From contig JANRIO010000071.1 of the NCBI GenBank assembly GCA_033764875.1, forward strand, positions 24,936 through 88,935: a stretch of DNA of 64,000 bases, in the 5' to 3' direction. Every line of letters starts with the position of its first letter. Position 1 is the first letter of the stretch. Below are positions 17,970-27,986 of the stretch, one piece after another. A program made the translations under genes and the position numbers. The notes under the pieces were generated by a model. That model saw only the letters and a program-made list of their open reading frames with translations, was not told the DNA's origin and did not search any database. The stretch is from AWTP1-13 sp033764875 (GTDB lineage Bacteria; Pseudomonadota; Alphaproteobacteria; Rhizobiales; Hyphomicrobiaceae).

Positions 17970-18245
17970 TCAGGGCATGCGGGCGTATCGGCCTTGGGCG
18001 CGCGCCCGCGCCTTGGCGGCTTCCACCGCCCGGTCCTTCGGATGCGCCGATGTCTCAAGGGATGCCAACAGCGTCCGGGCCGCGCTCTCGACATCGGTGA
18101 CCGCGCGATCGAAGGCCACCTTGTTGGCCAGAGACGGCGCATTGAAGCCGGAGATCTTGCGCACGAACTGGAGCGCGGCGGCACGGATCTCGTCCTCGGT
18201 CGCCGGCGGCTCGAAATTGAAAAGCGGTCGGATACTACGACACAT
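17970..18245 (-). CDS. DUF2277 family protein
   Basis: A 91-residue helical protein beginning MCRSIRPLFNFEPPATEDEI and containing QFVRKISGF and PKDRAVEAAKARAR. This matches my memory of DUF2277, a small family of unknown function. The ATG at 18245 opens the conserved region; a longer frame reaching 18383 lacks conservation and is rejected. It probably shares a transcript with the RidA gene. Confidence 0.82.
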   Translation of the reverse strand: MCRSIRPLFNFEPPATEDEIRAAALQFVRKISGFNAPSLANKVAFDRAVTDVESAARTLLASLETSAHPKDRAVEAAKARARAQGRYARMP

Positions 18246-18453
18246 CGCGAGACCTCGTCGCTTCCTCTCCTGAAGGTGCAGGCATCGTCTAGCACAGGCC
18301 CCGGCGACGAGGCCAGGAGGGCACGCGCTCCCCCCTGGTCGGCCCCGGGGCATCGGCTCGACGTGCGGGTGCACGCGGCGCATCAGCCCACCAGGCTTTC
18401 CGCCTCCCGGCTCATGGCGTTCGGGGTTCGGATGGCGAACAGCTCGCGCCGCG

Positions 18454-20094
18454 CTAGCTCATGACGAAGCCGCGGTAGCCCTCGCTCGCGACCTCATCGC
18501 ATATGCGCGCGTAGCGATTGAGGCCGCCGGCGTAGGGCATGAACACCCGCGGCTTGCCCGGCACGTTGGCGCCCAGGTACCAGGACGAGCTGGCCATGGG
18601 CAGCAGCGTGGCATTGGCCGCCTCGTTGACGTGCTCGACCCAGCGCTCCGCCGCAAGGGGCTCGGCCTCGATCCGTTGCCTGCCCGTCTCGCGCATGCGG
18701 CGGATGCAGTCCGTGATCCAGTTGACGTGCTGCTCGATGGCGACGGGCATGTTGCACAGGACCGACGGGCTGCCCGGCCCGGTGATCATGAACAGGTTCG
18801 GGAACCTCGGCGCCTGCAGACCCAGATAGGTGCGCGGGCCCGCCGCCCAGGCCTCCCGCAGCGGAAAGCCTTGCGCGCCCGCGATGTTGAGGCCCAGCAA
18901 CGGGCCGGTGAGGGCATCAAAGCCGGTGGCGAAGACGATGATGTCGAGATCGTAGTGCTGCTTGGTGGTGCGGATCCCCGTCGCGGTGATCTCGACGATG
19001 GGCTCATTCTTCAGGTCGACCAGCAGAACGTTGTCGCGGTTGAAGGTCTCGAAATACTCCGTGTCGATCGGCGGGCGCTTGGTGGCGAAGCCGTGGTCGG
19101 TCGGGGTCAGCTTGCGTGCGACCTCAGGGTCCTTCACGACCTGCCGGATCTTGCGGCGGATGAAGTCCGAGGCCGTTGCATTGGCCCGGCTGTCGCTCAG
19201 AATGTCGGTGAACGTGGCGCGGAAGCGCAAGCCGCCGCGCGCCCACGCCTTCTCGTAGAGCGCCTCCCGCTCGGCCTCCGAGCAGGACAGCGCCGAGCGG
19301 GAGGCGATGGGGAAGGGGTGGCCGTTGGCGGTCGCGCGGGCCTGGCGCCAGATGTCGTCGTAGCTTGCGCGCGTGGCCTGGATCTCCTCCGGCGTCACGG
19401 GCGCGTTGCGGGCCGGGATCGAGTAGTTGGCGGTGCGCTGGAAGACGGTCAGGTGCCGCGCCTCGGCCGCGATGACGGGCGCCGACTGGATGCCCGTCGA
19501 TCCCGTGCCGATCTGGCCGACGCGCTTGCCGGTGAAATCGACGCCCGCCCGAGGCCAGTCGCCGGTGTGATGCCACGCGCCCCCGAAGGTCTCGAGCCCC
19601 TTGATCTTGGGCACGTTGGCGGTCGAGAGGCAGCCGACGGCGGTGATCAGGAATTGCGCGCGGAAGATGCCGCCCCCCTTGGTGTTGACGGTCCAGCGGT
19701 TGGCCGCGTCGTCGTACCGGGCGGAGACCACCTCGGTGTCGAGCTGGATGTCGGGCCGCAGGTTGAGCTTGTCGGCGACGAAGTCGAGGTATCTGCGGAT
19801 CTCGCCGTGCTCGGGATAGCGCTCGCTCCACTCCCAGGTCTGCTCGATCTCCTTGTTGAACGAGTAGCAGTAGTAGTAGCTCTCGCTGTCGCAGCGCGCG
19901 CCCGGATAGCGGTTCCAGAACCAGGTTCCGCCGATCCCAGAGGCCTTCTCGAGAACGCGAGCCTTCAGCCCGAGCTCGTCGCGCAGCTTGTGCAGCTGGT
20001 AGAGGCCGGAAAAGCCGGCGCCGATGATGATGGCGTCGTAGTCGCCCGACGCGGCTACTCGTGTCGAACGCGATTGCTCCGTTGCGGTTGGCAC
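18454..20094 (-). CDS. Flavin-containing monooxygenase, Baeyer-Villiger type
   Basis: This 546-residue enzyme matches class B Baeyer-Villiger monooxygenases that use FAD and NADPH to convert ketones to esters or lactones. It has an FAD motif GAGFSG near residue 23, the WFWNRYPGARCD motif typical of cyclohexanone-monooxygenase-like proteins, the fingerprint FGGAWHHTGDWP, and a second dinucleotide motif GTGSTG. Start is GTG at 20094, preceded by GGGAGG. No lactone hydrolase or alcohol dehydrogenase is adjacent, so the substrate is unknown. Confidence 0.92.
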   Translation of the reverse strand: MPTATEQSRSTRVAASGDYDAIIIGAGFSGLYQLHKLRDELGLKARVLEKASGIGGTWFWNRYPGARCDSESYYYCYSFNKEIEQTWEWSERYPEHGEIRRYLDFVADKLNLRPDIQLDTEVVSARYDDAANRWTVNTKGGGIFRAQFLITAVGCLSTANVPKIKGLETFGGAWHHTGDWPRAGVDFTGKRVGQIGTGSTGIQSAPVIAAEARHLTVFQRTANYSIPARNAPVTPEEIQATRASYDDIWRQARATANGHPFPIASRSALSCSEAEREALYEKAWARGGLRFRATFTDILSDSRANATASDFIRRKIRQVVKDPEVARKLTPTDHGFATKRPPIDTEYFETFNRDNVLLVDLKNEPIVEITATGIRTTKQHYDLDIIVFATGFDALTGPLLGLNIAGAQGFPLREAWAAGPRTYLGLQAPRFPNLFMITGPGSPSVLCNMPVAIEQHVNWITDCIRRMRETGRQRIEAEPLAAERWVEHVNEAANATLLPMASSSWYLGANVPGKPRVFMPYAGGLNRYARICDEVASEGYRGFVMS

Positions 20095-20338
20095 GGCTCG
20101 CAGCCTCCCGTGATGTCGTGCGCATCGGCCCTGCGCATCAGGCTCCTGTCAGCCTATTGGCGGGCCGCGGCTTGCGCCATATCCTTGGTGTCAAACCTCA
20201 TGTGAATTCATACCGCGCAACAGCACATCACCTGCCGCGCCATGAACCGGTCCGCCAACCCTTGCGCCGAGATGCAGGTCGTGGTGCGCGTCGGGCGCAA
20301 GGCCTGAACTGGCCGCCTGGCGGCCGGCGCGCGCCTCG

Positions 20339-20367
20339 TTCACGGCATCGCCCGAGCTTGATAGGAT
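20339..20367 (+). promoter_or_regulatory. Candidate sigma-70-type promoter for the caspase/WD40 gene
   Basis: TTCACG (20339-20344) and TAGGAT (20362-20367), 17 bases apart, lie about 40 bases before the ATG at 20407. The rest of the 312-base gap 20095-20406 holds only a GC-rich dyad (GGCCGC-CTG-GCGGCC, near 20311) and no gene that I can support. Confidence 0.35.
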
Positions 20368-20406
20368 CGCAATGCGCCCGCAACCGGGCAATCGGAGCAT
20401 AGCCTC

Positions 20407-23400
20407 ATGCCAATGGCGACTGACCTGGGACGCTGGACCTGCGTCCTCCTGCTTGCGGCAGGCCTTGCGGCGCTCGCCGCTGCCCGGGCAGTGGCGCAGA
20501 CATCATCCCCGATCGAGATCGTGCCGCAGATCGGGCATTCCGGCTCGGTGACTGCGGTCGCCATGTCGCCCGACGGCAGGCTCATGCTTTCGGGCAGCGA
20601 GGTCGACAACGTCGCCAAGCTCTGGGACGTGGAGACAGGGCTTCTGCTGCGGGCCTTCACGGGACACAGCAACGTCGTCAGCGGGGTCGGGTTCGCGCAG
20701 GGCGGCACGCGTGTCGTCACCGGCAGCCACGACACGACGGCGAAGGTGTTCGACGTGTCGAGCGGGCGCCTGATCCACACGCTGGCGCACGACAAGCCCT
20801 ACGGGCTCGTCACGGCAATTGCCGTCTCGAAGGACGGACGCCGCCTCGCGACCGGCACGCTCGACGGCAAGCTGCGGGTCTGGGAGCTGGGCAGCGGGAC
20901 ATTGCTGCGCACGGTTCTGGCGCATCAAAGGCCGATCAGCGCCGTCGCCTTCACGCCGGATGGAGCGAGAGTGCTCTCGGGTAGCGAGGACAAGACCGGG
21001 CGCCTGTGGGAGGTGGCGTCGGGCCGGGCCGTGCTGACGCTCGAAGGACACAGCGATGGCATCACAACAGTGGCCGTGTCTCCCGATGGACGCCAGCTTC
21101 TCACGGCGGGGCTGGAAAACAGCATTCGTGCGTGGGCCGCCAACACCGGTCGGCAGGTGCACATGCTGAAGGGCCCTGCGGGCCAGCCGGTCCCTGCGGG
21201 CCTGCCTGAGTCGAGATGGCGCGTGGTCCGCTCGATCGCCTACGCGCCGGACGGCACGTCGTTCGCCTCCGCCCATGGAGACGGCTCGCTCAACCTATGG
21301 GAGGCAAGCTCCGGCAAGCTCGTGCGTGCGCGCGTGGAGCCGCTAATCTCCGTCAATCGGCTCGCCTTCTCGCCGGACGGCCGCCACCTGTTGGCGGGAC
21401 TGCTCATCGACAAGGTGGAGCTGAGGGATGCGGGCACATTGCAGCCGGCCAAGCTCTTCGAAGGCACATCAGGCACCACTGCGCGAGCCGCCTTCGCACC
21501 CGACGGGAGCAGCCTGCTGGTGCTCTTCGGAGGCACCAGCGAGGGTTTCCAGGTGTGGGATGCCGGCGCCGGCAGGAAAGCGCGCACGCTCGCTGTCACT
21601 TCCGGCGGCGCCTACGCTTTCACGCCGGACGGGAAGGCGTTCGTGGCGGCCTCCGGGCCCCGCGCGCAACTCACGGATGTCAGCACGGCGCAAGCGCTTG
21701 GAACCTTCGAGGGGCATGCGACCGGCGGCTCATTCGCCGGCTTCTCCGGCTTCCAGTTCACGCGCGACGGCGCGCAGATGCTGTCGGGCGGATACGACAA
21801 GACGGCCACCCTGTGGGACGTGTCATCCGGGGCCAAGCTGCGCAGCTTCGACGGCCACTGGCCGGCCGAGAAATTCTATCACAGCACCTCTGCCGTCTTC
21901 TCCCACGACGACCGTCACGTCATCGTCTCGGCCGGGAGCGCGCTCCGGGTCTACGATGCGGGCACGGGGCGGCGCGTGCGCAACATCACGGCCCATTCCT
22001 CGGACATCACGTTCGTGACCTCGAGCACGAGCAAGCCACACGTGCTGTCGGGCGGCGTCGACCGATCCGCCAAGATCACCAACATCGCGACCGGCGCCAT
22101 CCTGCGCTCGCTGGAGGGGCACCAGAACCAGCTCACCGCGGGCAGCTTCTCGCCGAACGGCGCGCAGGTCGCGACGGCGGGCATGGACAAGCTCGTCAAG
22201 ATCTGGGACGCCAACAGCGGCAAGCTGCTGAGGACGCTCGCGGGGCATGGCGGGGGTATCATCCGGATCGGCTACTCACCGGACGGGAGACGGCTCGTCT
22301 CGGGCGGCTTCGACGGCCGGGTCATCCTGTGGGAGGTTGAGACCGGACGCCCGCTTGCGGCGCTGGTCGCGGGAAAGGGCGGCGAGTGGCTCTCGATGAC
22401 GCCTGACGGCTTCTTCGACAGCTCGCATCGCGATCCAGGCATGCTCGCCATCGTCAGCGGGCTCGAGGCGACAAGCATCGCGCAGGTCTTCCAGTCGCTG
22501 CTCAATCCCGACATGGTGCGGGAGTCGCTGGCCGGCGACCCCAACGGCGAGGTGGCGCGTGCTGCCAAGTCGATCAACCTGGAGCAGGTGCTGGGCAGCG
22601 GCCCGGCGCCAGCCGTTGCCATCGTGACGCAGGAGCCCGGGGCCAGTCCAGCATCCGACGTGGTGACCGTGCGCGCGCGGATCACGGACCGCGGCAAGGG
22701 CGTCGGGCGGATCGAGTGGCGCGTCAACGGCATCACCGCGGCGGTCCAGGCGAGGCCCGCCGGACCTGGCCCGGAGCACTCCGTCACGCAGGAGCTGGCG
22801 CTGGATCCCGGCGAGAACGTCGTCGAGGTCGTCGCCTACAACGGCTCGAACCTGCTCGCCTCGCCGCCTGCCCGGATCGCGATGCACGGCAGCAGCCCGG
22901 CCGAGCAGACCAAGCCGAAGCTGCACGTGCTCACCATCGGCATCAACGACTACGTCGATCGCGGCTGGACGCCGCCCGGCACCGTCAAGACGCTCAAGTT
23001 CGGGCGCCTCGGGCTTGCGGTGAAGGATGCGACGTCACTCGCCGAAGCGCTGAGGACGGCCGGCGCAGGCCACTACGCAGAGGTGCGCGCGCGCGTGGCG
23101 CTCGACGCCGACGCGACGCTCGCAAAGCTGGACCGCACCATCGACAGCATGGCCGCAAGCATCCACCCACGCGACACATTCGTGCTCTTCGCAGCCGCGC
23201 ATGGCGTCTCGGTCGACGGTCACTTCTACATGATCCCGCAGGACTACCAGGGTGGCACCAACCCCGAGGCGCTGGCCAAACGCGCCATCAGCCAGGCGCA
23301 TCTGCAGGACTGGGTCGCGAACCGTATCAGGGCCAAGCGTGCCATCATCCTGCTCGACACCTGCGAGTCGGGGGCGCTCGTGGGCGGCGGGACGCGCTCG

Positions 23401-23763
23401 CGCATCGATGCGAGGACCTCGGAAGCCGCAATCGGACGGCTGCACGAGGCGACGGGACGGCCGGTTCTGACGGCGGCGGCCGAGGGCCAGTTCGCGCACG
23501 AAGGGGTGGTCGGCAACAGCGGCGTCAAGCACGGCCTCTTCACCTGGGCCATTCTCGACGCGCTGAGGAACGGCGACAGCAACCGCAACGACAAGATCGA
23601 GCTATCCGAGCTCGTTGGGCACGTACAGTCCGTGGTGCCGGCGTTGGCGGCAAGGCTCGGCGGAGCGGGCCGCTCGGCGACGGCCGTCCCAGTGTTCGGG
23701 CAGCAGTCGGCGCGCTTCGGCTCGCGGGGCGAGGACTTCACGCTCGTCGGGACGGTGCGGTAG
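20407..23763 (+). CDS. Exported WD40-repeat protein with C-terminal caspase-like peptidase domain
   Basis: A 1118-residue protein. A Sec signal (WTCVLLLAAGLAALAAARAVA) is followed by about 12-14 WD40-like repeats (about 45-680), each with a GHxxxVxxVAxSPDG...LWD pattern, then a linker that may form an Ig-like domain, and a C14 caspase-like domain from about residue 836. The catalytic dyad is present: His932 in FAAAHG and Cys986 in LLDTCESG (codon at 23362). Propellers in such proteins usually sense a partner or repress the peptidase. Export would put it in the periplasm, which is unusual for caspase homologues described as cell-death effectors. It converges on the trypsin-like gene. Confidence 0.9.
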   Translation: MPMATDLGRWTCVLLLAAGLAALAAARAVAQTSSPIEIVPQIGHSGSVTAVAMSPDGRLMLSGSEVDNVAKLWDVETGLLLRAFTGHSNVVSGVGFAQGGTRVVTGSHDTTAKVFDVSSGRLIHTLAHDKPYGLVTAIAVSKDGRRLATGTLDGKLRVWELGSGTLLRTVLAHQRPISAVAFTPDGARVLSGSEDKTGRLWEVASGRAVLTLEGHSDGITTVAVSPDGRQLLTAGLENSIRAWAANTGRQVHMLKGPAGQPVPAGLPESRWRVVRSIAYAPDGTSFASAHGDGSLNLWEASSGKLVRARVEPLISVNRLAFSPDGRHLLAGLLIDKVELRDAGTLQPAKLFEGTSGTTARAAFAPDGSSLLVLFGGTSEGFQVWDAGAGRKARTLAVTSGGAYAFTPDGKAFVAASGPRAQLTDVSTAQALGTFEGHATGGSFAGFSGFQFTRDGAQMLSGGYDKTATLWDVSSGAKLRSFDGHWPAEKFYHSTSAVFSHDDRHVIVSAGSALRVYDAGTGRRVRNITAHSSDITFVTSSTSKPHVLSGGVDRSAKITNIATGAILRSLEGHQNQLTAGSFSPNGAQVATAGMDKLVKIWDANSGKLLRTLAGHGGGIIRIGYSPDGRRLVSGGFDGRVILWEVETGRPLAALVAGKGGEWLSMTPDGFFDSSHRDPGMLAIVSGLEATSIAQVFQSLLNPDMVRESLAGDPNGEVARAAKSINLEQVLGSGPAPAVAIVTQEPGASPASDVVTVRARITDRGKGVGRIEWRVNGITAAVQARPAGPGPEHSVTQELALDPGENVVEVVAYNGSNLLASPPARIAMHGSSPAEQTKPKLHVLTIGINDYVDRGWTPPGTVKTLKFGRLGLAVKDATSLAEALRTAGAGHYAEVRARVALDADATLAKLDRTIDSMAASIHPRDTFVLFAAAHGVSVDGHFYMIPQDYQGGTNPEALAKRAISQAHLQDWVANRIRAKRAIILLDTCESGALVGGGTRSRIDARTSEAAIGRLHEATGRPVLTAAAEGQFAHEGVVGNSGVKHGLFTWAILDALRNGDSNRNDKIELSELVGHVQSVVPALAARLGGAGRSATAVPVFGQQSARFGSRGEDFTLVGTVR

Positions 23764-23860
23764 GCGACGGCCAGCCGGAGGCGCTGCCGCAACGATCGCA
23801 ACGTGCCGGGGCTCGTCACGATAGGATTGCCTTACCGCTCGGCGCGCGAGAGCGGGCTCG

Positions 23861-24931
23861 TCAGGGGACCGCGCCCGCCGTGGTCCTGCTGATCCACGCC
23901 CTGTAGTTGGCGAGCCGTGTGTAGACGCCATACAGGCTGGTGAGGCCACATCCCTCGGCCGGGCCCCAGGACACGATCCCTACCTGGTGCAAGGTGCGCC
24001 GGGCACGCACGACAAGAGGGCCGCCACTGTCGCCAAAGCAGGAATCGCCGCCGCCGGCGCCGCCGGCGCAGAACATGTTCCGGGTCACGAGCTGCTTCGT
24101 CGAGGGATACCAGCTGTCGATGAACGTCCTGATCTCCTCCGAGCGCACGCCCTGCTCCTGAAGCAGCTTGGCGGTGCGCGTGCGCAGCGAGCGAACGAGA
24201 TGCTGGTTGCATTGGCTCGCCTCGCGTACGCGCACGTCGTCGAGATACTGCAGGGTCTGGATCGATTGCCGCTTCTCAGGCGGCACGACGCCCCTCGCGG
24301 TCGATCCCCAGCCGACAACGGTCAGCCGGGTGTTGAGCTCCTGGGTGGCGGGGGCGAGCGGCATGAGCTCGAGCGACTGGCGGCCCTGCGGCTCGGAGGA
24401 GAGCTCAATGAGCGCGATGTCGTTGTCCTGGGTGTCGGTGTCGTAGCTCTCGTGGGTCACGATGCGCGCCACGCGCAGGCGCTGGCCGCCAATGAAGTTG
24501 TGGGAGCCCAGGTAGATGTCGACCTCCTCGGCCCTCACGGGCCTCAGCTTGTCGGGCGCGGCCGGGTCGTCGACGAACAGGCAGTGGGCGGCGGTAAGGA
24601 CCCACCTCCAAGCAACCAGGCTGCCGCCGCAGAAGTGCCCCTTGAAGGGATCGTCCTTGGGTGCCGAGGCGAGGATCAGCGCGACCTGCCACTTGAACTG
24701 CCCGCGCTCGGCATCGCGTCCACCGACGACCTTCTCGCTCACCTTCTCGGTCGTCTGGTCCGCCACCGCGGTCTGATTGTCGATCGCCATACTCGCCGGG
24801 AGACGGCGCCTGAGGGCGCGGGTGATCTCCGGGGGGATCTGCTGGGCGTTGAGGGTCTCGACGGCGGCGTCGGCGGCAAGCGCCGCGACAGCTAGCAAGA
24901 GCAGGGCAAGAGCGCGCATCCGCCGATCCAT
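23861..24931 (-). CDS. Exported trypsin-like serine protease zymogen (S1 family)
   Basis: A 356-residue S1 protease. It carries a Sec signal (about 5-23), a propeptide to about Lys67, then VVGG, the classical new N terminus of activated chymotrypsin-fold enzymes. The triad is complete: His116 (LTAAHC), Asp171 (DNDIAL) and Ser302 (GDSGGP). Asp296, six residues before the Ser, is at the trypsin S1-pocket position, predicting Arg/Lys specificity. Cysteine pairs are conserved, fitting the periplasm. ATG at 24931 overlaps the stop of the second caspase gene (TGATG), so the two are coupled. A longer open frame upstream lies inside that gene and is rejected. Confidence 0.93.
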   Translation of the reverse strand: MDRRMRALALLLLAVAALAADAAVETLNAQQIPPEITRALRRRLPASMAIDNQTAVADQTTEKVSEKVVGGRDAERGQFKWQVALILASAPKDDPFKGHFCGGSLVAWRWVLTAAHCLFVDDPAAPDKLRPVRAEEVDIYLGSHNFIGGQRLRVARIVTHESYDTDTQDNDIALIELSSEPQGRQSLELMPLAPATQELNTRLTVVGWGSTARGVVPPEKRQSIQTLQYLDDVRVREASQCNQHLVRSLRTRTAKLLQEQGVRSEEIRTFIDSWYPSTKQLVTRNMFCAGGAGGGDSCFGDSGGPLVVRARRTLHQVGIVSWGPAEGCGLTSLYGVYTRLANYRAWISRTTAGAVP

Positions 24932-27819
24932 CAATTGATCACGGCCAGCGGCAGCGGCCGCGCGAAGGGCGAGGACATCATGACCGGAAGCTGCTTGCCC
25001 TTCGAGAGCTCCGGCACGCGGCGGCGCAGCCAGTAGTTCACGTCGTCGGTGACGACCTTGTTGCCGGTGCGAGGACCAGCACCGCGCAGGCTGTCGATCA
25101 GGGCTTGCGTGAAATAGCTGTTGCGGCCGGCGCCGTAGGAGAGCTGGCGGCCGTTGGAGGAGGCGAAGGCCGTGATGCCGTTCTCGAAGGCGGAGAACTC
25201 GGTCGCGAGGCTCATGGCGTCGAGGCGCCTGATGCCGGCCGGGGCGCCGAGCTTCAAGTCCTCGCCGGCGTGGCAGGCGTCGACGAAGAACAGCACTGGC
25301 CCCTCGATGCTGCGAAGCGCATCCATGATCACGTTCTTGGACAGCCCGGTCGTGATGCGGCTGCGGTCGTAGTCGTAGGGCAGGAGGTAGGACGCGCCGG
25401 CGGGAACCGAGGCGCCGTGCCCCGAGAAGTACAGCACCGCCATATCCTCGGGCTCCTTGGCGCTGTCGATCAGCCACTGCAGGCCCTCGGTGATGCTCTT
25501 GTGGCTGGCGTCGGCGTCGAGAAGCAGCCGAGGGGTCACCTTCTCGAACAGCACCTTCTCCTGCTTCTTCATCTCCTCGGCGAAATCGAGGACGTCGTTG
25601 CGGGGAAACTCGCCCAGGGCCAGCTTGTCGTCCTTGTAGGCGCCGATACCGACGCCGAGGATGAAGAGGCGCGGCTTGATCGCGCCGTCGTCCTGCGCGG
25701 GGCCGATCAGATCGACGCGCGCGGGCTCGCTCGCAGGACCCTTCTCGGGCTCGGCGATGAGCGACAACGTCACCTTGTCCCGCGTCGGGACCTTGACGAC
25801 GATCTCGCCGTCCGCCTCGGCGCCCGCGGGTACGTCGAGGTCGCGCATCTCCGCGCCTTCGGCCGGGCGCCCGTCGAGCTGGGCGAACACGCGCCTCAGG
25901 CGCTTGCCCGTCGGGTGGCGGACGGCGAACTGCACCTTGACCTCGCCGTCGGCAAGGCTGCCATCGCGCGGCGAGACGATCCGGATCACCGGCGGCAGGT
26001 TGGTCGCCACGCTCGTCGTGTCGCGCTTGCGCTGCAGGGCTTGGTTGGCGATGTTGATGGCGCGGTCCTCGTCGCGCGCGGAGAGGACACGATTGATGAT
26101 ATCCGGCCGGTAGTAGATGTCGCGGAACTTGTTGACCGGAAAATAGTCCGGCGTGGGATTGCCGGCCCTGGTGATCTGCCAGCCCACCATGTTCTCACCA
26201 CCCGAGGAAGCGGTGAAATAGCCGCTCGGAGACCAGGCTACCCACCTGAGGTCCCTGGTGCTGACGAAGAACGACAGCAGCTCCGCGCCGTCGCTCATGC
26301 GGTACCAGCGCAAGGAGCCGTCGCCACAGGCGGCGACAAGCACCTGGCCGTTGCCGGCGATATTCACGCCCCAGACGACGCCGGGGGCCTTGCGCCGCCA
26401 CAGGTACTGGCCGTTCTTGTCGTAGGCGCGCAACTGGTAGTCGCCGCCGATGACGAAGCTTGCGCCGTCCGGCGCAATCGCCAGCGACTGGGCACGCTCC
26501 TCCGGATCCATGGACAGCACCCGCCCCGAGAAGCGGGGGGTGCGGGAGTTCTCCCAATCCGTCACGGGAAGTCCGGTGGTCCTTGCGGGCAGGAGATCGG
26601 GAAGCGGATCGGGCTGCTCGACGAGCTGCTCGCTGGCGAGATCGAGCAGGACCGGCTCCGCGGACCCCTGGCGCAGCCCGAAGCGCACGCGGCTGCCGTC
26701 GGACGAGACGGTGAAGTCGGTGCGCAGCTTGCTGCGCATGTCGGGCCCTGCGGGTCCAAGCCACGCGAGGCGCTCGCTGTTGCCGGCGAACAGTCCGAGC
26801 CCGGGCTCGCCCGAGGCCATGGCAATGCCATCGCCGCAGGCAGCGAGCGAGAGGATCGCGTCGGAGGCGCTGCCGACGCGCTGGGGCTTGTCGGCGCGCC
26901 CTTCCGCGTCCCAGGACAGCAGCACCTGACGCCCGTCCTCTGCGTAGGTTCCGCCGGCGTAGACCCTGCTGCCGTCGCGCGACCAGGCGACGGACGCGAG
27001 GTTGCCATTGGCCAGTCCGCGCGTATTGACAGCGTGGATGAACTGCAGCGTCTGGCTGTCGTAGACGTCGACTGCGGTGGTATCCGCGTAGCCGACCAGC
27101 AGCCTGCGGCCGTCCGGGCTGACGGCGACGGACGTCGGCTTCAGGCCGGAGCGCACGCGCTGCTGCCCGACGCGGCCGTCCCGCGCGATGGGATACCGCC
27201 GCAGGCTGCCGTCATGGGCAACGGCGTACAGGGTCCGGTCCGGTCCGAAGGCCACGCCCTTGACATCGCCCTTGGCAAAGCCGGTGTCCCTGCGGACGAC
27301 GACCCACTCCGTCGCCGAGCGCCGCTCCCAGACGCGCAAGCCCTGGCCGTTGCGGAGAGAGGCCGCGAGCAGGCTGCCATCCTCGGACGCGGCCAGATGG
27401 TCGATGACCTCGAAGGGACCCAGGCGCGCCGTGATCGTGCGCTTGTCGGGATCGAAAATGTGGACGAAATGGTTCGCGCCCGGGCGCGTCCAGCCGCCGG
27501 CGGCAATCCATTGGCCGTCCGGCGGCATGGCGACGGAGTAGACGCGGCCGTTGTTGTCCTCGCCGCTCGGCGGGCGCAGCGTTGCAAGCGCACGCCCGCT
27601 CGGCAGGCGCCAGAGCCTGACCGACTTGTCCTCCGAGCCCGATACCAGCAGCGAGCAGTCCCGGCTGGCGGCGATCTGGCGTATGACCGCGGTGTGCATT
27701 CCCGGATCGAGACGGAGCAACGGCTTCTCCGGCGGCGGCGGCGATTGAGCCGGAGCGGAATGCGACGCAAACAGCGCACCCAAGAGGAGGGCGCACGAAC
27801 TCATCAAGCGCAGTGCCAT
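24931..27819 (-). CDS. Exported beta-propeller protein with C-terminal caspase-like (C14) domain
   Basis: A 962-residue protein with a Sec signal (MALRLMSSCALLLGALFASHSAPA), a WD40-like propeller region (about 40-570) in which clear repeats such as LLVSGSEDKSVRLWRLPSG mix with degenerate ones, a beta-rich linker, and a canonical C14 domain from about residue 715. The dyad is His801 (YFSGHG) and Cys849 (VDACHAG). ATG at 27819 opens the signal; an in-frame extension to 27930 does not. It is upstream of, and overlaps, the trypsin-like zymogen gene and is divergent from the 631-residue unknown gene. Confidence 0.9.
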   Translation of the reverse strand: MALRLMSSCALLLGALFASHSAPAQSPPPPEKPLLRLDPGMHTAVIRQIAASRDCSLLVSGSEDKSVRLWRLPSGRALATLRPPSGEDNNGRVYSVAMPPDGQWIAAGGWTRPGANHFVHIFDPDKRTITARLGPFEVIDHLAASEDGSLLAASLRNGQGLRVWERRSATEWVVVRRDTGFAKGDVKGVAFGPDRTLYAVAHDGSLRRYPIARDGRVGQQRVRSGLKPTSVAVSPDGRRLLVGYADTTAVDVYDSQTLQFIHAVNTRGLANGNLASVAWSRDGSRVYAGGTYAEDGRQVLLSWDAEGRADKPQRVGSASDAILSLAACGDGIAMASGEPGLGLFAGNSERLAWLGPAGPDMRSKLRTDFTVSSDGSRVRFGLRQGSAEPVLLDLASEQLVEQPDPLPDLLPARTTGLPVTDWENSRTPRFSGRVLSMDPEERAQSLAIAPDGASFVIGGDYQLRAYDKNGQYLWRRKAPGVVWGVNIAGNGQVLVAACGDGSLRWYRMSDGAELLSFFVSTRDLRWVAWSPSGYFTASSGGENMVGWQITRAGNPTPDYFPVNKFRDIYYRPDIINRVLSARDEDRAINIANQALQRKRDTTSVATNLPPVIRIVSPRDGSLADGEVKVQFAVRHPTGKRLRRVFAQLDGRPAEGAEMRDLDVPAGAEADGEIVVKVPTRDKVTLSLIAEPEKGPASEPARVDLIGPAQDDGAIKPRLFILGVGIGAYKDDKLALGEFPRNDVLDFAEEMKKQEKVLFEKVTPRLLLDADASHKSITEGLQWLIDSAKEPEDMAVLYFSGHGASVPAGASYLLPYDYDRSRITTGLSKNVIMDALRSIEGPVLFFVDACHAGEDLKLGAPAGIRRLDAMSLATEFSAFENGITAFASSNGRQLSYGAGRNSYFTQALIDSLRGAGPRTGNKVVTDDVNYWLRRRVPELSKGKQLPVMMSSPFARPLPLAVIN

Positions 27820-27986
27820 AATGACCACCCCATCTCGCCCGGAGCCGGCTGCGCGAAGCGGCGCAATTCGGGCCATGCCGTGCGCACGGCCGCAAAAGCG
27901 TAGCCACTGAAACCAGCCTTGGCAATGCATGAACGCTCGTGTACAGAAAGACGCTGCTGCGTGACGATGGTTTGTGGGGCGCGCTC

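Noticed and set aside
20095..20406. Small open frames in the 312-base gap (for example 20061-20402 and 20191-20400)
   Set aside because: No ribosome site, no conserved features, and the frames overlap the likely promoter of the caspase/WD40 gene.
25105..27903. A 932-codon open frame antisense to the second caspase gene
   Set aside because: Low-complexity shadow of a gene with a clear signal peptide and catalytic dyad.
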